Assembly (NCBI RefSeq): GCF_009296265.1
Contig: NZ_WBJS01000007.1
Location: forward strand, 248,001 to 312,000
Length of the DNA: 64,000 nt
Origin: Thioclava sp. JE_KL1
GTDB taxonomy: Bacteria; Pseudomonadota; Alphaproteobacteria; Rhodobacterales; Rhodobacteraceae
Direction of reading: 5' to 3'
Made by a program: the position numbers and the translations under genes
Notes under the pieces: generated by a model
Seen by the model: only the letters and a program-made list of their open reading frames with translations
What the model was told of the DNA's origin: nothing
Database searches by the model: none
Shown here: in pieces, positions 27,437-36,484 of the stretch
Numbering within the stretch: position 1 is the first letter of the stretch
How the letters are laid out: every line of letters begins with the position of its first letter

Positions 27437-29128
27437 ATGACTTACCGTTCCCCCGTCACCGATATTCGCTTCATTCTCGACCACGTCGTGCCGCTCGCAC
27501 CGGTCGCGGCTACCGAGATGTTTGCCGAGGCGACCCCCGATATGGTCGAAGCGATCCTCACCGAAGGCGGCAAGCTCTGCGACGAGGTGATCGCGCCGAC
27601 CAATCGCGACGGCGATCTGACGCCCGCGAAACTGGAGAACGGGGTGGTGCGCTCGCCCGCCGGCTTCAAGGAGGCCTTCGCGGCGCTGGCCGAAGGCGGC
27701 TGGATCGGCATCGCGGCGGACCCGGAGCATGGCGGGATGGGCCTGCCGCAGGCGCTGAATGTTGGCTTCAACGACATGCTGTCGGGGGCGAACCTTGCGC
27801 TGCAGCTCAACCCGCTGCTGACGCAGGGCCAGATCGAGGCGCTGGAGCACCACGCCTCCGACGAGATCAAGGCGCTGTATCTGCCCAAGCTGATCTCGGG
27901 CGAATGGTCAGGCACAATGAACCTGACCGAGCCGGGGGCGGGCTCCGACGTCGGTGCGCTGAAGACGAAGGCGGTGCCGAACGATGATGGCACCTATGCG
28001 ATCTCGGGGCAGAAGATTTTCATCACCTGGGGCGACAATGATTGCGTCGAGAATACCTGCCATCTCGTGCTGGCGCGTCTTCCCGATGCGGCCCCCGGCA
28101 CGAAGGGCATCAGCCTCTTCATGGTGCCGAAGCTGATCCCGGATGCCGACGGTAAACCGGGCGTGGCGAACTCGCTGAAAGTGGTCTCGCTGGAGCACAA
28201 GCTCGGCATCCATGGCTCGCCCACCTGTGTGATGAGCTATGAGGGTGCGACCGGCTGGCTCGTCGGCGAGGAGAACAAGGGCATGGCCGCGATGTTCACG
28301 ATGATGAACAACGCGCGTCTGAACGTGGGTGCGCAGGGCATCGGCGTGGCCGAGGCCGCCTATCAGCAGGCGCTGGCCTATGCGAAGGACCGGGTGCAGT
28401 TTGCGCCGATCGTGGAGCATGCCGATGTGCGCCGGATGCTGGCGGGCATGAAGGCCGAGATTTTCGCGGCACGTTCGATCGCGCTGGCCTGTGGCGTCGC
28501 GATCGACATGGGGCGTGCGACGGGTGATGCGAATTGGCAGGCCCGCGCGGCGCTGCTGACGCCGATCGCGAAGGCTTACGGCACCGATATGGGCATCCGC
28601 GTGGCGTCGACCGGCGTGCAGGTGCATGGCGGCATGGGCTTCATCGAGGAAACCGGCGCGGCGCAATATCTCCGCGATGTGCGGATCACCACGATCTACG
28701 AGGGCACCAACGGCATTCAGGCGATGGATCTTGTGGGTCGCAAGATGATGGACGAGGGCAAGGCCGCCTTCCGTCTGTTGCAGGAGATCGAGGACGAGGC
28801 GCAGGGCGCGCGCGGCGATTTCCCGGTGCTGGCCGAAGACGTCTGGCAGGCCGCCGAGGAGCTGCGCGAGCATACCGAGTGGATGGTCAGCCAAGGCATG
28901 CAGGACCGTTTCGCGGGGGCCGTGCCCTATCTCGACTCCTTCGCGCGGGTGCTGGGGGGCTATTACCACCTGCGCGCCGCGATGGCCGAGGGCCGCGATT
29001 CCGCGCGCGGGCATCTGGCCGCCGTCTATATCCGCCGCCTGATGCCCGCCTATGCGGCCTCGTTGGCCGAGGCGAAGGAAGGGGCGGAAGGGCTTTACGC
29101 GCTTAGCGTCGAAGACCTCGAGGCATGA
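27437..29128 (+). CDS. Acyl-CoA dehydrogenase, long form with C-terminal extension (AcdB/DmdC-like)
   Basis: FAD enzyme of 563 residues, longer than ordinary acyl-CoA dehydrogenases (about 380), with the C-terminal domain (about 450-560) found in 3-methylmercaptopropionyl-CoA dehydrogenase and relatives. Motifs MNLTEPGAGSDVGALKT (FAD/substrate), QVHGGMGFIEETGAAQY and IYEGTNGIQA with the catalytic glutamate are intact. Substrate is not settled: DmdC of marine Rhodobacterales is this size, but no other dmd genes are near. GGAGGAG precedes the ATG. It is coupled to the metallo-hydrolase by a four-base overlap. Confidence 0.85.
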   Translation: MTYRSPVTDIRFILDHVVPLAPVAATEMFAEATPDMVEAILTEGGKLCDEVIAPTNRDGDLTPAKLENGVVRSPAGFKEAFAALAEGGWIGIAADPEHGGMGLPQALNVGFNDMLSGANLALQLNPLLTQGQIEALEHHASDEIKALYLPKLISGEWSGTMNLTEPGAGSDVGALKTKAVPNDDGTYAISGQKIFITWGDNDCVENTCHLVLARLPDAAPGTKGISLFMVPKLIPDADGKPGVANSLKVVSLEHKLGIHGSPTCVMSYEGATGWLVGEENKGMAAMFTMMNNARLNVGAQGIGVAEAAYQQALAYAKDRVQFAPIVEHADVRRMLAGMKAEIFAARSIALACGVAIDMGRATGDANWQARAALLTPIAKAYGTDMGIRVASTGVQVHGGMGFIEETGAAQYLRDVRITTIYEGTNGIQAMDLVGRKMMDEGKAAFRLLQEIEDEAQGARGDFPVLAEDVWQAAEELREHTEWMVSQGMQDRFAGAVPYLDSFARVLGGYYHLRAAMAEGRDSARGHLAAVYIRRLMPAYAASLAEAKEGAEGLYALSVEDLEA

Positions 29129-30177
29129 GGGGCGAGGACGCCCGCGTGTCGACGAATGGCATCCGCTACCCTTGGGCGGAGCCGCCCGAACCGGGCGGGG
29201 CGATCGAGGTCGCGCCCGGGGTGATGTGGATCCGTCTGCCGCTGCCGATGGCGCTCGATCACGTCAATTGCTTCGCGCTCGATGAGGGCGATGGCTGGGC
29301 GCTGGTCGATCCCGGGATCGACACCCGCAAATGCCGGGCGGCGCTGCAGGCGGCGCTCGATGGGCCGCTGGGTGGCAAGCCGGTCACGAAGGTCTTGGTA
29401 ACGCATTACCACCCGGATCACATCGGGCTGGCGGGCTGGCTGCAGGAGCAGGGCGCGGAGCTGATCACGACGCGCACCTCGTGGCTGTTCGCGCGGATGC
29501 TGCAGCTCGATCCGCAGGATCGGCCCGTGGCCGAGACGCTTGATTACTACCGGCGCGCCGGGATGGACCCGGCGCTTCTTGAGAAACGCGCCAACGAACG
29601 CCCCTTCAATTTCGCCGATTGTGTCCATGCGCTGCCGCTTGGCTTCACCCGGATCGTGGAGGGCGACGAGATCGCCCTCGGCGGGCGGCGCTGGGCGGTG
29701 AAGATGGGCGACGGGCACGCGCCCGAACATGCGACGCTGTGGAGCTTGGACGACGATCTGGTGCTGGGCGGCGATCAGCTGCTGCCGTCGATCTCGGCCA
29801 ATCTCGGCGTTTATGCGACCGAACCCGAGGCCGATCCGCTGGCCGATTGGCTGGCCTCCTGCGCGCGGTTTGCCGAGATCGCGGAGGATCGCCACCTCGT
29901 GCTGCCCGGCCACAAGCTGCCGTTCACCGGGCTGCCGCTGCGGCTGCGCCAGATGATCGAGAACCACGAGGGCGCGCTGAAACGTCTGCGCAAGCACCTC
30001 GACACCCCGCGCACCGCCTGCGAGTGCTTCCCGCCGCTGTTCAAACGACAGATCGACGAGAGCACCCACGGGCTCGCGATGGTCGAAGCGATGGCGCATC
30101 TCAACCATCTTTGGCACAAAGGGGAGGTGAGCCGCACCTTGCGAGAGGACGGCGCCTGGCTCTGGAGCCTGAAATGA
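29125..30177 (+). CDS. MBL-fold metallo-hydrolase with LACTB2-like winged-helix tail
   Basis: Protein of 350 residues. The metal motif is THYHPDHIG (T-H-x-H-x-D-H), with further ligands in GDGHAPEHA and LPGHKLPF. The C-terminal part (about 280-350) resembles the beta-lactamase-associated winged helix. Its ATG overlaps the acyl-CoA dehydrogenase stop; a GTG at 29146 is another possible start. Such hydrolases often sit with beta-oxidation genes and may cleave thioesters, but the substrate is unknown. Confidence 0.82.
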   Translation: MRGEDARVSTNGIRYPWAEPPEPGGAIEVAPGVMWIRLPLPMALDHVNCFALDEGDGWALVDPGIDTRKCRAALQAALDGPLGGKPVTKVLVTHYHPDHIGLAGWLQEQGAELITTRTSWLFARMLQLDPQDRPVAETLDYYRRAGMDPALLEKRANERPFNFADCVHALPLGFTRIVEGDEIALGGRRWAVKMGDGHAPEHATLWSLDDDLVLGGDQLLPSISANLGVYATEPEADPLADWLASCARFAEIAEDRHLVLPGHKLPFTGLPLRLRQMIENHEGALKRLRKHLDTPRTACECFPPLFKRQIDESTHGLAMVEAMAHLNHLWHKGEVSRTLREDGAWLWSLK

Positions 30178-30668
30178 CCGAGATACGCACCACCGCCGAA
30201 GCCCATGAGGAAGCCGCCCTTCCGAATGCGAAGGTGGTGCATACTTCGGAGAACGCGCCCAAGACCGCCGAGGTCAAACCGCTTCCGCCCGAACTGGCGC
30301 GCGGGCGGCCCGAGGATAAGAGCCCGGCGCAATGGGCCTATGAGCGGGTTTTGCTCTATATCCAGAACTTCGAAGAGCAGTTGCAGGAAGACGAGGAGGT
30401 CGTTCTTGGCCTCACCGGCGGCGAGGCGGGCGTGCTGCAGATCGAGGGGATCGGCTTTTTCGACCCCGACATCCTGACCTTCTACGGCACCGACGAATAC
30501 GGCGCGCGCACGCAGCTTATCCAGCATGTGAACCAGCTCAATGTGATGCTGATCGCCCAGCCCAAACCGGCCGCAGACGAAGCGCCGCGCCGGATCGGCT
30601 TCCGGCTCGCCCGCGCGCTGGAGGAAGAAAATGCGTCTGACAGCGCGAACCCTCAAGACGAGGCGTGA
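30174..30668 (+). CDS. Conserved hypothetical protein (DUF6173-like)
   Basis: Soluble protein of 164 residues with no signal peptide. The N-terminal 50 residues are charged and look disordered; the core (about 55-145) reads AQWAYERVLLYIQNFEEQL...GVLQIEGIGFFDPDILTFYG and ends with IGFRLARALEEE. It resembles a Rhodobacterales family of unknown function. ATG 30174 overlaps the metallo-hydrolase stop by four bases, so it is the third gene of that operon. Confidence 0.6.
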   Translation: MTEIRTTAEAHEEAALPNAKVVHTSENAPKTAEVKPLPPELARGRPEDKSPAQWAYERVLLYIQNFEEQLQEDEEVVLGLTGGEAGVLQIEGIGFFDPDILTFYGTDEYGARTQLIQHVNQLNVMLIAQPKPAADEAPRRIGFRLARALEEENASDSANPQDEA

Positions 30669-30729
30669 CAGCTTGTCGCGGCTCGGCTAGTTTCCCCTCT
30701 GGGAGACAGCGCAAAAGGGAGAACGCGCA

Positions 30730-30864
30730 ATGGCCGAGTATAAACCGGGCAACATGGACATTCGTGACCAGGAGAGAACATTCAACGGATTTGTTCGCTT
30801 CGTTACGGTTTCGGTGATTGTGATCATCTGCTTTCTGGTGTTTCTCGCTCTCGTAGGCGGCTGA
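30730..30864 (+). CDS. aa3-type cytochrome c oxidase subunit IV (44 residues)
   Basis: Short gene encoding MAEYKPGNMDIRDQERTFNG, then a single transmembrane helix (about 21-42) rich in V, I, F and L, ending LVGG. This pattern, including the D-x-x-x-x-x-x-F segment before the helix, is the alphaproteobacterial aa3 oxidase subunit IV, which sits in the membrane beside subunits I and III. AAGGGAG precedes the ATG. The other oxidase genes are not in this window; the family is often encoded alone. Confidence 0.85.
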   Translation: MAEYKPGNMDIRDQERTFNGFVRFVTVSVIVIICFLVFLALVGG

Positions 30865-30916
30865 CGCGACCGGCGGCAGCTGAAAGAGACACGCTTGGGA
30901 ACGGGAGATCGGGCAG

Positions 30917-31552
30917 ATGATGCGCGTGCTTCTTGTCTGCCTGATGCTGCCGCTTTTGCTGGCTGGCTGCGGGGCGGATAACATTTATGCCTCGGATGCC
31001 GAGGTCGCCAAATATCGCTATGTTTCCGACGAGCCGCCCTCGGTTACGCTCTATACCGTGATCTCGACCAATACCGGGTCGGGCGGTCATTCGTCGTTGC
31101 TGATCAACGGGCGTGAGCGGATCATCTTCGATCCGGCAGGCACCTGGAAACATCCCTGGGCGCCCGAGCGCCACGATGTTCATTTCGGCATTACCGAGAA
31201 GATGCGGAAATTCTACATCGACTACCATGCCCGCGAGAGCTGGTATGTGCGGGCCCAGAAGCTTCCGATCACGATGGCGCAGGCCGATCAGCTGATGGCC
31301 CGCGTGGAGCGCAACGGCTCGGTCAACAAGATGATGTGCGCGGATTCGGTCTCGAGCGCGCTGCGCGACATGCCGTGGCTGCACGACAAGGTGCCCTTCA
31401 CCTTCTCGCCGCTGAAATTGTCGAAGGCGTTCGGGCAGTTGCCGGGCGTGACGGAAAAGGATCACTACGACAACGATCCCGATGACAATTCCGGCGTGCT
31501 GATGATCCAGCAGCAGCCCTATAATCACGGGGACACCCAGTTCAGAGAGTGA
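30917..31552 (+). CDS. Lipoprotein with possible permuted papain-like (NlpC/P60-type) core
   Basis: Lipoprotein of 211 residues with signal peptide and lipobox LLAGC (C18). After it, GGHSSLLINGRERIIFDPAG (H58) and later MMCADSVSSAL (C141) give the histidine-first, cysteine-later order of permuted papain-like enzymes such as the YaeF/LRAT group. If so, it may be a cell-envelope peptidase or amidase. The family is not one I can name. It follows the cytochrome oxidase subunit gene by 52 bases and is convergent with the AbrB-type gene. Confidence 0.6.
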   Translation: MMRVLLVCLMLPLLLAGCGADNIYASDAEVAKYRYVSDEPPSVTLYTVISTNTGSGGHSSLLINGRERIIFDPAGTWKHPWAPERHDVHFGITEKMRKFYIDYHARESWYVRAQKLPITMAQADQLMARVERNGSVNKMMCADSVSSALRDMPWLHDKVPFTFSPLKLSKAFGQLPGVTEKDHYDNDPDDNSGVLMIQQQPYNHGDTQFRE

Positions 31553-31560
31553 ACGGGCCT

Positions 31561-32646
31561 TCAGACATCGCCTCGCCTGCGTGACAATGCGCGGGCGAGT
31601 GCCGGGCCCGCGACCAGCACCAGCAGGAAGCGGGCGATCTGCATCGCCATGACGAAGGGCACATCGACCTGCGTGCCCGCCGCGATGATCGCCACCGAAT
31701 CCGCACCGCCGGGGCTGGTGGCGAGATAGGCGGTCACAGGCTCGATCCCGGCGAAATAGACCAATCCCATCGCGAAGGCCGCGCAGAGCGCGATCAACGC
31801 GATGATCGAGCTGAGGATGCGTGGCAGCAGTCTTGCGGCATGGCGCAGCACGGCGCGGGTGAAGCGCATCCCGATCCCCCAGCCGACCACCGCATAGCTG
31901 ATCGCGAGCACGGTCTGGGGCAGGGTGATCTCCAGAAGGCCGGTGGCGCTCGCGATCAAGCCGAAGGCCATTGGCAGCAGCAGCCCGCCGCCCGGAATGC
32001 GCAGCCGCACGCCCAGAAACGCCGCCCCGATCCCGAGCGCGAGCGTCTCGACTGCGGCGACGACGTCCATCGGGCCTTGCTCGGCGAGTGCCGCGCCGAC
32101 ATCCCTAGCCTGCGCCACGCCGAAGATCTGCACGACGGCAGTTGCGGCGATCGCACAGCAGGCGACGCGGGTATATTGCATGACGGCGACAAGACGCATG
32201 TCGGCCCCGTAATCGTCCGACATCAGCGTCATCGCGGTCGCGGCACCGGGGGAGGAGCCCCAGATCGCCGTCGTGCCGGGCAAGCCGCCTGCCCGCGCCA
32301 TCACCCAGCCGAGCGCGCTTGCCCCCAGCACCGTCGAGAGCGTCCCGGCAAGGAAGATCGGCCAGTCGCGGGCGATCTCGGGCAGGATCGAGGCGGGAAG
32401 CTTTGAGGCGATCATCACCCCCACCACACCCTGTGCTGCGATGAAGCCCAGAGGCGGCAGCCGCACCGCCCCGCCGCTCGCGGCAAGCGCGATCGCGACC
32501 GCCATCGGCCCCAGCAGAAGCGCCGCCGAGAGATGCGCGAGGCTCAGCGCGAAGGCGAGAAGCGCAGAGCCCGCGAGCAGGACGACCCAGCGCAATGCAG
32601 GGGGCCAGCGGTCGGGGGCGTATCGGAAGGGAGGGAAAGAGCGCAT
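31561..32646 (-). CDS. AbrB-family integral membrane protein (putative ammonia monooxygenase/transporter family)
   Basis: Membrane protein of 361 residues with about ten hydrophobic helices in two repeats, each with a GxxxxGVMIA or GSSPGAATAMT-like segment. This is the AbrB family (PF05145), misnamed after ammonia monooxygenase; it is unrelated to AmoA and its transport role is uncertain. It is divergent from the TRAP transporter genes that start 250 bases away, so a shared substrate is possible. Confidence 0.85.
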   Translation of the reverse strand: MRSFPPFRYAPDRWPPALRWVVLLAGSALLAFALSLAHLSAALLLGPMAVAIALAASGGAVRLPPLGFIAAQGVVGVMIASKLPASILPEIARDWPIFLAGTLSTVLGASALGWVMARAGGLPGTTAIWGSSPGAATAMTLMSDDYGADMRLVAVMQYTRVACCAIAATAVVQIFGVAQARDVGAALAEQGPMDVVAAVETLALGIGAAFLGVRLRIPGGGLLLPMAFGLIASATGLLEITLPQTVLAISYAVVGWGIGMRFTRAVLRHAARLLPRILSSIIALIALCAAFAMGLVYFAGIEPVTAYLATSPGGADSVAIIAAGTQVDVPFVMAMQIARFLLVLVAGPALARALSRRRGDV

Positions 32647-32772
32647 GGGGGCTTTAAAGACGGAAATCAGGTGCTTCCGAGCAGATAGGGCTCGTTACGT
32701 CAAACGCATAGCGAAATCCGCAACTTCCGCTCAGTAAAGCAAATTTCGGGCAGGAGCGCCCGCCTTCACGTC

Positions 32773-32792
32773 AAGCGGAGAATTCTCCGCTT
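32773..32792. promoter_or_regulatory. 20-bp perfect palindrome upstream of the TAXI-TRAP operon
   Basis: AAGCGGAGAA followed directly by its reverse complement TTCTCCGCTT. It is 103 bases before the binding-protein ATG and 126 bases from the divergent AbrB-family start, in a 249-base gap. A perfect dyad without a loop is typical of a repressor or activator operator. A second, looped repeat (CCCGCA/TGCGGG, 32855-32872) lies just before the ribosome-binding site. Confidence 0.5.
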
Positions 32793-32895
32793 TCTGGTTT
32801 CATCGACGTGAATTGAATTGATCCCCGCGAAAAACGCGTCACGTTGGAGGCGGTCCCGCATCTCTTTGCGGGCAATGACATATGGGAGGATTACG

Positions 32896-33846
32896 ATGTT
32901 CCAACACATCAAGCTCGGCGCGCTCGTCGCCGGGGCGATTGCATTGAGCGCACCCGTCGCCAAGGCCGAAACCTTCATTAACATCCTGACCGGGGGCACC
33001 TCGGGCGTGTATTATCCGCTCGGCGTTGCGCTGTCCGAAGTCTATGGCGAGAACATGAAGGACGTGCGCGTTCAGGTTCAGTCGACGAAGGCGTCGGTCG
33101 AGAACCTGAACCTGCTGCAGCAGGGCCGGGGGGAGCTGGCCTTCGCACTGGGCGACTCGGTGAAGGATGCGTGGGAAGGCAATGCGGATGCGGGCTTCAA
33201 GGCCAAGCTCGGCAAGCTGCGCGCGATCGCCGCGATCTACCCGAACTACATCCAGCTCGCCGCGCTCAAGGATGCAGGCGCGACCACGATCACCGATCTC
33301 AAGGGTAAGAGCCTGTCGGTCGGCGCGGCCAAGTCGGGGACCGAGCTGAACGCGCGCAAGATCTTCGACGCGGCGGGCATGAGCTATGACGATCTGGGCA
33401 AGGTCGAATATCTGCCCTTCTCGGAATCGGTCGAACTGATGAAGAACCGCCAGCTCGACGCGACCTTCCAGTCCTCGGGGCTGGGCAACGCCGCGCTCAA
33501 GGATCTCTCGACTACGCAGGATGTGACCTTCGTTCAGATCCCCGCCGACATCGCCGAAAAGCTTGGCGCGCCCTACAAGGCGGGCGTGATCCCGGCGGGC
33601 ACCTATCCGGGTCAGGACGCGGATGTGCCGACGGTGGCGATCACCAACATCCTCGTCACGCGCGAAGGCGTCTCCGATGAGGAAGCCTACCAGATGACCA
33701 AGCAGCTCTTCGAGCATCTCGACACGCTCAAGGCCGCGCACTCGGCTGCGAACGGTATCTCGCTCGAGGCGGCGGTGCAGGGTCTGCCGATCCCGCTGCA
33801 TCCGGGTGCGGAGAAGTACTACAAGGAACAGGGCGTGCTGAAATAA
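32896..33846 (+). CDS. TAXI-family TRAP transporter solute-binding protein
   Basis: Periplasmic binding protein of 316 residues with a signal peptide (about 1-24, ending AKA). The TAXI signature is visible near the N-terminus: ILTGGTSGVYYPLGVALSE. Such proteins bind carboxylates such as glutamate or 2-oxoglutarate in the few cases known. ATG 32896 follows GGGAGGA. The fused TRAP membrane protein gene lies downstream after a hairpin. Confidence 0.92.
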   Translation: MFQHIKLGALVAGAIALSAPVAKAETFINILTGGTSGVYYPLGVALSEVYGENMKDVRVQVQSTKASVENLNLLQQGRGELAFALGDSVKDAWEGNADAGFKAKLGKLRAIAAIYPNYIQLAALKDAGATTITDLKGKSLSVGAAKSGTELNARKIFDAAGMSYDDLGKVEYLPFSESVELMKNRQLDATFQSSGLGNAALKDLSTTQDVTFVQIPADIAEKLGAPYKAGVIPAGTYPGQDADVPTVAITNILVTREGVSDEEAYQMTKQLFEHLDTLKAAHSAANGISLEAAVQGLPIPLHPGAEKYYKEQGVLK

Positions 33847-33862
33847 GCCGCTAAAGCTTAGG

Positions 33863-33895
33863 TCAGGGGCGGCGCGCATTTCGGGTCGCCCCTGA
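33863..33895 (+). terminator. Intercistronic hairpin after the TAXI binding-protein gene
   Basis: Nine-base-pair stem TCAGGGGCG / CGCCCCTGA with a 15-nt loop between the binding-protein and permease genes. The position and sequence recall the hairpin after bztA, and it probably favours the binding-protein mRNA over the permease mRNA. No T-run follows. Confidence 0.55.
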
Positions 33896-33937
33896 TCAAT
33901 CGGGCCAAAGCGCCCATTCCGGGGGGAGGAGACAGGC

Positions 33938-36019
33938 ATGTACACCAAGGAAGAAGCTGCGGTCGACGCGGCAGTGCACGATCCGCTGGCGGGGAGCTTC
34001 CCGAAGTCGCGCGAAGGGCGCGCATTGTTCTGGCTCGCGGTCGCTTTCTCGGTCTGGCAGATCGCTTTCGCCGCCCATGTAATCAACCCCTCGAGCCAGA
34101 TTGCGCGGGCGGTCCATGTGGGCTTCCTGCTCGCGCTCGGCTTTCCGCTGCTCTCTATCGCCAAGGGTTACGGCCCGCTCGGGCGCGCTCTCGCCTATCT
34201 GCTGGCCGCAGCCGGAGTCGCTGTCGCTGCCTATCAATGGATCGAATACACGCCGCTTCTGCTGCGCGCGGGCGATCCGAACACGCTCGATCTGGTGGTG
34301 GGCTGCGTGCTGCTGGTCACGGTCTTCGTGGCCGCCTGGATGCTGATGGGCCCGGCGCTGCCGATCATCGCGGGCACGTTCTTCCTTTATGCCATGTTCG
34401 GTGAGCATCTGCCCTCACCGCTGAACCACCGCGGCTACGCTTTCGAGCAGGTGATCGAACAGATGAGCTTCGGCACCGAGGGCATCTACGGCATCCCGAC
34501 CTATGTGTCGGCTACCTATATCTTCCTTTTCATCCTCTTCGGCGCCTTCCTCGAGAAAGCCGGGATGATCAAACTGTTCACGGATGTCTCGCTCGGCATG
34601 GTGGGTCACAAGATGGGCGGGGCCGCGAAGGTCTCGGTTCTGTCTTCGGGTCTGATGGGCACGATCTCGGGCTCGGGTGTGGCCAATGTCGTGACCACCG
34701 GGCAATTCACGATCCCCCTGATGAAAAGCTTCGGCTATCGTTCCGCTTTCGCGGGGGGCGTCGAGGCGACGTCGTCGATGGGCGGGCAGATCATGCCGCC
34801 GGTCATGGGGGCGGTCGCCTTCATCATGGCAGAGACGCTGGGTGTCGATTACGTCGAGGTGGTCAAAGCCGCGCTGATCCCGGCGATCCTCTATTTCGCG
34901 GGCGCATTCTGGATGGTCCATCTGGAGGCGGGCAAGCGCGATTTGCGCGGCCTTGCCAAGTCCGAGCTGCCCTCCCCGCGTAAGGCGCTGAAAGAGGGCT
35001 GGTATCTGCTGCTTCCGCTCGCCGTGCTCGTCTACCTGCTGTTCACCGGCTACACGCCGCTTTTCGCTGGCACCGTGGGCCTGTCGCTGACGGGGCTTCT
35101 GATCCTTGGCGGCTCGGTCGCGCTGGGGCTACCCAGTCAGGTGCTGCGCGTGATCTTCTGGGTCGTGCTCGCGCTGGTCGCGGGCGCGTTTTTCGAGTTC
35201 GGCATCTGGGCCGTGCTGCTGGCCATCGCCGTGCTGATCGCGATCAACGTCTTCTCGAAGGGCGGGCGCGAGACCTTGGCGCTCTGTCGCGACAGCCTCG
35301 CCGATGGCGCACGCACCGCGCTTCCCGTGGGTATCGCCTGCGCGCTGGTCGGCGTGATCATCGGCGTGATGACCCTGACCGGGGCGGCCACCACCTTCGG
35401 CCAGTTCATCGTCGGTGTCGGCAAGTCGAGCCTGTTCCTGTCGCTGATCCTGACCATGATTACATGCATCGTGCTGGGCATGGGGATCCCGACGATCCCG
35501 AACTACATCATCACCTCCTCGATTGCGGGCCCGGCGCTTCTGGACCTCGGCGTGCCGCTGATCGTCAGCCACATGTTCGTCTTTTATTTCGGCATTCTCG
35601 CGGATCTGACGCCGCCCGTTGCGCTGGCCTGTTTCGCCGCCGCGCCCATCGCGAAGGAAAGCGGGCTTAAGATCAGTTTCGAGGCGATCAAGGTCGCCGC
35701 CGCGGGTTTCGTCGTGCCCTTCATGGCGGTCTACACGCCCGCGCTGATGCTGCAGGATGGCGGGCCGCTGGCGGCCGCGATCGGCTACTGGCCAGCCGTG
35801 GCCTATATCGTGATCAAGGCGCTGCTGGCGCTGTCGCTCTGGGGTGTCGCGGTGATCGGCTGGCTGGGCCGTCCGCTGGCGCTTTGGGAGCGGGCACTCG
35901 CCATGGTTGCGGGCTTCACCCTGATCGCGGCATTGCCGCTGACAGATGAAATCGGCTTCGCCCTTGTCGCGGCCTTCGCGGCGGCGCTCTGGCTAGGCCG
36001 CAAGCGAGCCACGGCATGA
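33938..36019 (+). CDS. TRAP transporter permease, fused 4TM/12TM (DctQM type)
   Basis: Membrane protein of 693 residues combining the small and large TRAP permease parts in one chain, as usual for TAXI systems. Many hydrophobic helices span the length; conserved blocks include SGSGVANVVTTGQFTIPLMK, TSSMGGQIMPPVMGA and GMGIPTIPNYIITS. It uses ion gradients to import the ligand delivered by the TAXI protein. GGGGGAGGAG precedes the ATG. Its stop overlaps the DUF1850 start by four bases. Confidence 0.94.
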   Translation: MYTKEEAAVDAAVHDPLAGSFPKSREGRALFWLAVAFSVWQIAFAAHVINPSSQIARAVHVGFLLALGFPLLSIAKGYGPLGRALAYLLAAAGVAVAAYQWIEYTPLLLRAGDPNTLDLVVGCVLLVTVFVAAWMLMGPALPIIAGTFFLYAMFGEHLPSPLNHRGYAFEQVIEQMSFGTEGIYGIPTYVSATYIFLFILFGAFLEKAGMIKLFTDVSLGMVGHKMGGAAKVSVLSSGLMGTISGSGVANVVTTGQFTIPLMKSFGYRSAFAGGVEATSSMGGQIMPPVMGAVAFIMAETLGVDYVEVVKAALIPAILYFAGAFWMVHLEAGKRDLRGLAKSELPSPRKALKEGWYLLLPLAVLVYLLFTGYTPLFAGTVGLSLTGLLILGGSVALGLPSQVLRVIFWVVLALVAGAFFEFGIWAVLLAIAVLIAINVFSKGGRETLALCRDSLADGARTALPVGIACALVGVIIGVMTLTGAATTFGQFIVGVGKSSLFLSLILTMITCIVLGMGIPTIPNYIITSSIAGPALLDLGVPLIVSHMFVFYFGILADLTPPVALACFAAAPIAKESGLKISFEAIKVAAAGFVVPFMAVYTPALMLQDGGPLAAAIGYWPAVAYIVIKALLALSLWGVAVIGWLGRPLALWERALAMVAGFTLIAALPLTDEIGFALVAAFAAALWLGRKRATA

Positions 36020-36396
36020 GCGCGTCCTGCCTGATGGTCGGCGCTACGATGATGGCGCTGGCGAGCAACGGCCAGTTCTCGCTGCAATGGATGCACTCGG
36101 TCGAGCACGAGGGCTGGCGCGAACATTGGCAGGTGACCGACCACGACACGCTGCGCCTCGTCGGCGCGGCGGTCAAAGGCTCCGGCGCAGGCATGGAGCC
36201 CGGGCCAGGCGGCCATTTCGAGGATGGCTGGTGGGTCTGGACGACCGACGGGCCGGACGTCCCCGCGCTGAACCTCGCGGCCTCTGGCGCCACGATCTCG
36301 GGCTGGACGCTCTGCTCGAAAGGCTGCGAAACCATCGGCGCCGACCGCGAAGCCCCGATCCACATCGCACCCTGCGACGGGGCGAAGGGCGATTAG
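36016..36396 (+). CDS. DUF1850 domain-containing protein
   Basis: Small protein of 126 residues with the DUF1850 pattern: QFSLQWMHSVEHEGWREHW, then GSGAGMEPGPGG and a C-terminal ISGWTLCSKGCETI segment. The family is found almost only beside TAXI-TRAP transporters, as here, and may help the transporter assemble or work. The N-terminus has a short hydrophobic stretch. Last gene of the operon. Confidence 0.88.
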   Translation: MSASCLMVGATMMALASNGQFSLQWMHSVEHEGWREHWQVTDHDTLRLVGAAVKGSGAGMEPGPGGHFEDGWWVWTTDGPDVPALNLAASGATISGWTLCSKGCETIGADREAPIHIAPCDGAKGD

Positions 36397-36418
36397 ATTT
36401 AGATTGAGTTTTTCTTCC

Positions 36419-36442
36419 CTCACAACAATATTTTTTTGTGAG
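36419..36442. promoter_or_regulatory. AT-rich inverted repeat CTCACAA/TTGTGAG
   Basis: Seven-base arms CTCACAA (36419-36425) and TTGTGAG (36436-36442) separated by ten bases, with an internal run of seven T. It could be the terminator of the TRAP operon (stem plus T-run is imperfect) or an operator of the LuxR-type regulator gene that starts 85 bases further on. Confidence 0.4.
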
Positions 36443-36484
36443 TATTAGTGAATTCGATTGTGATCGGAGTCAGAAATCGGCTAC

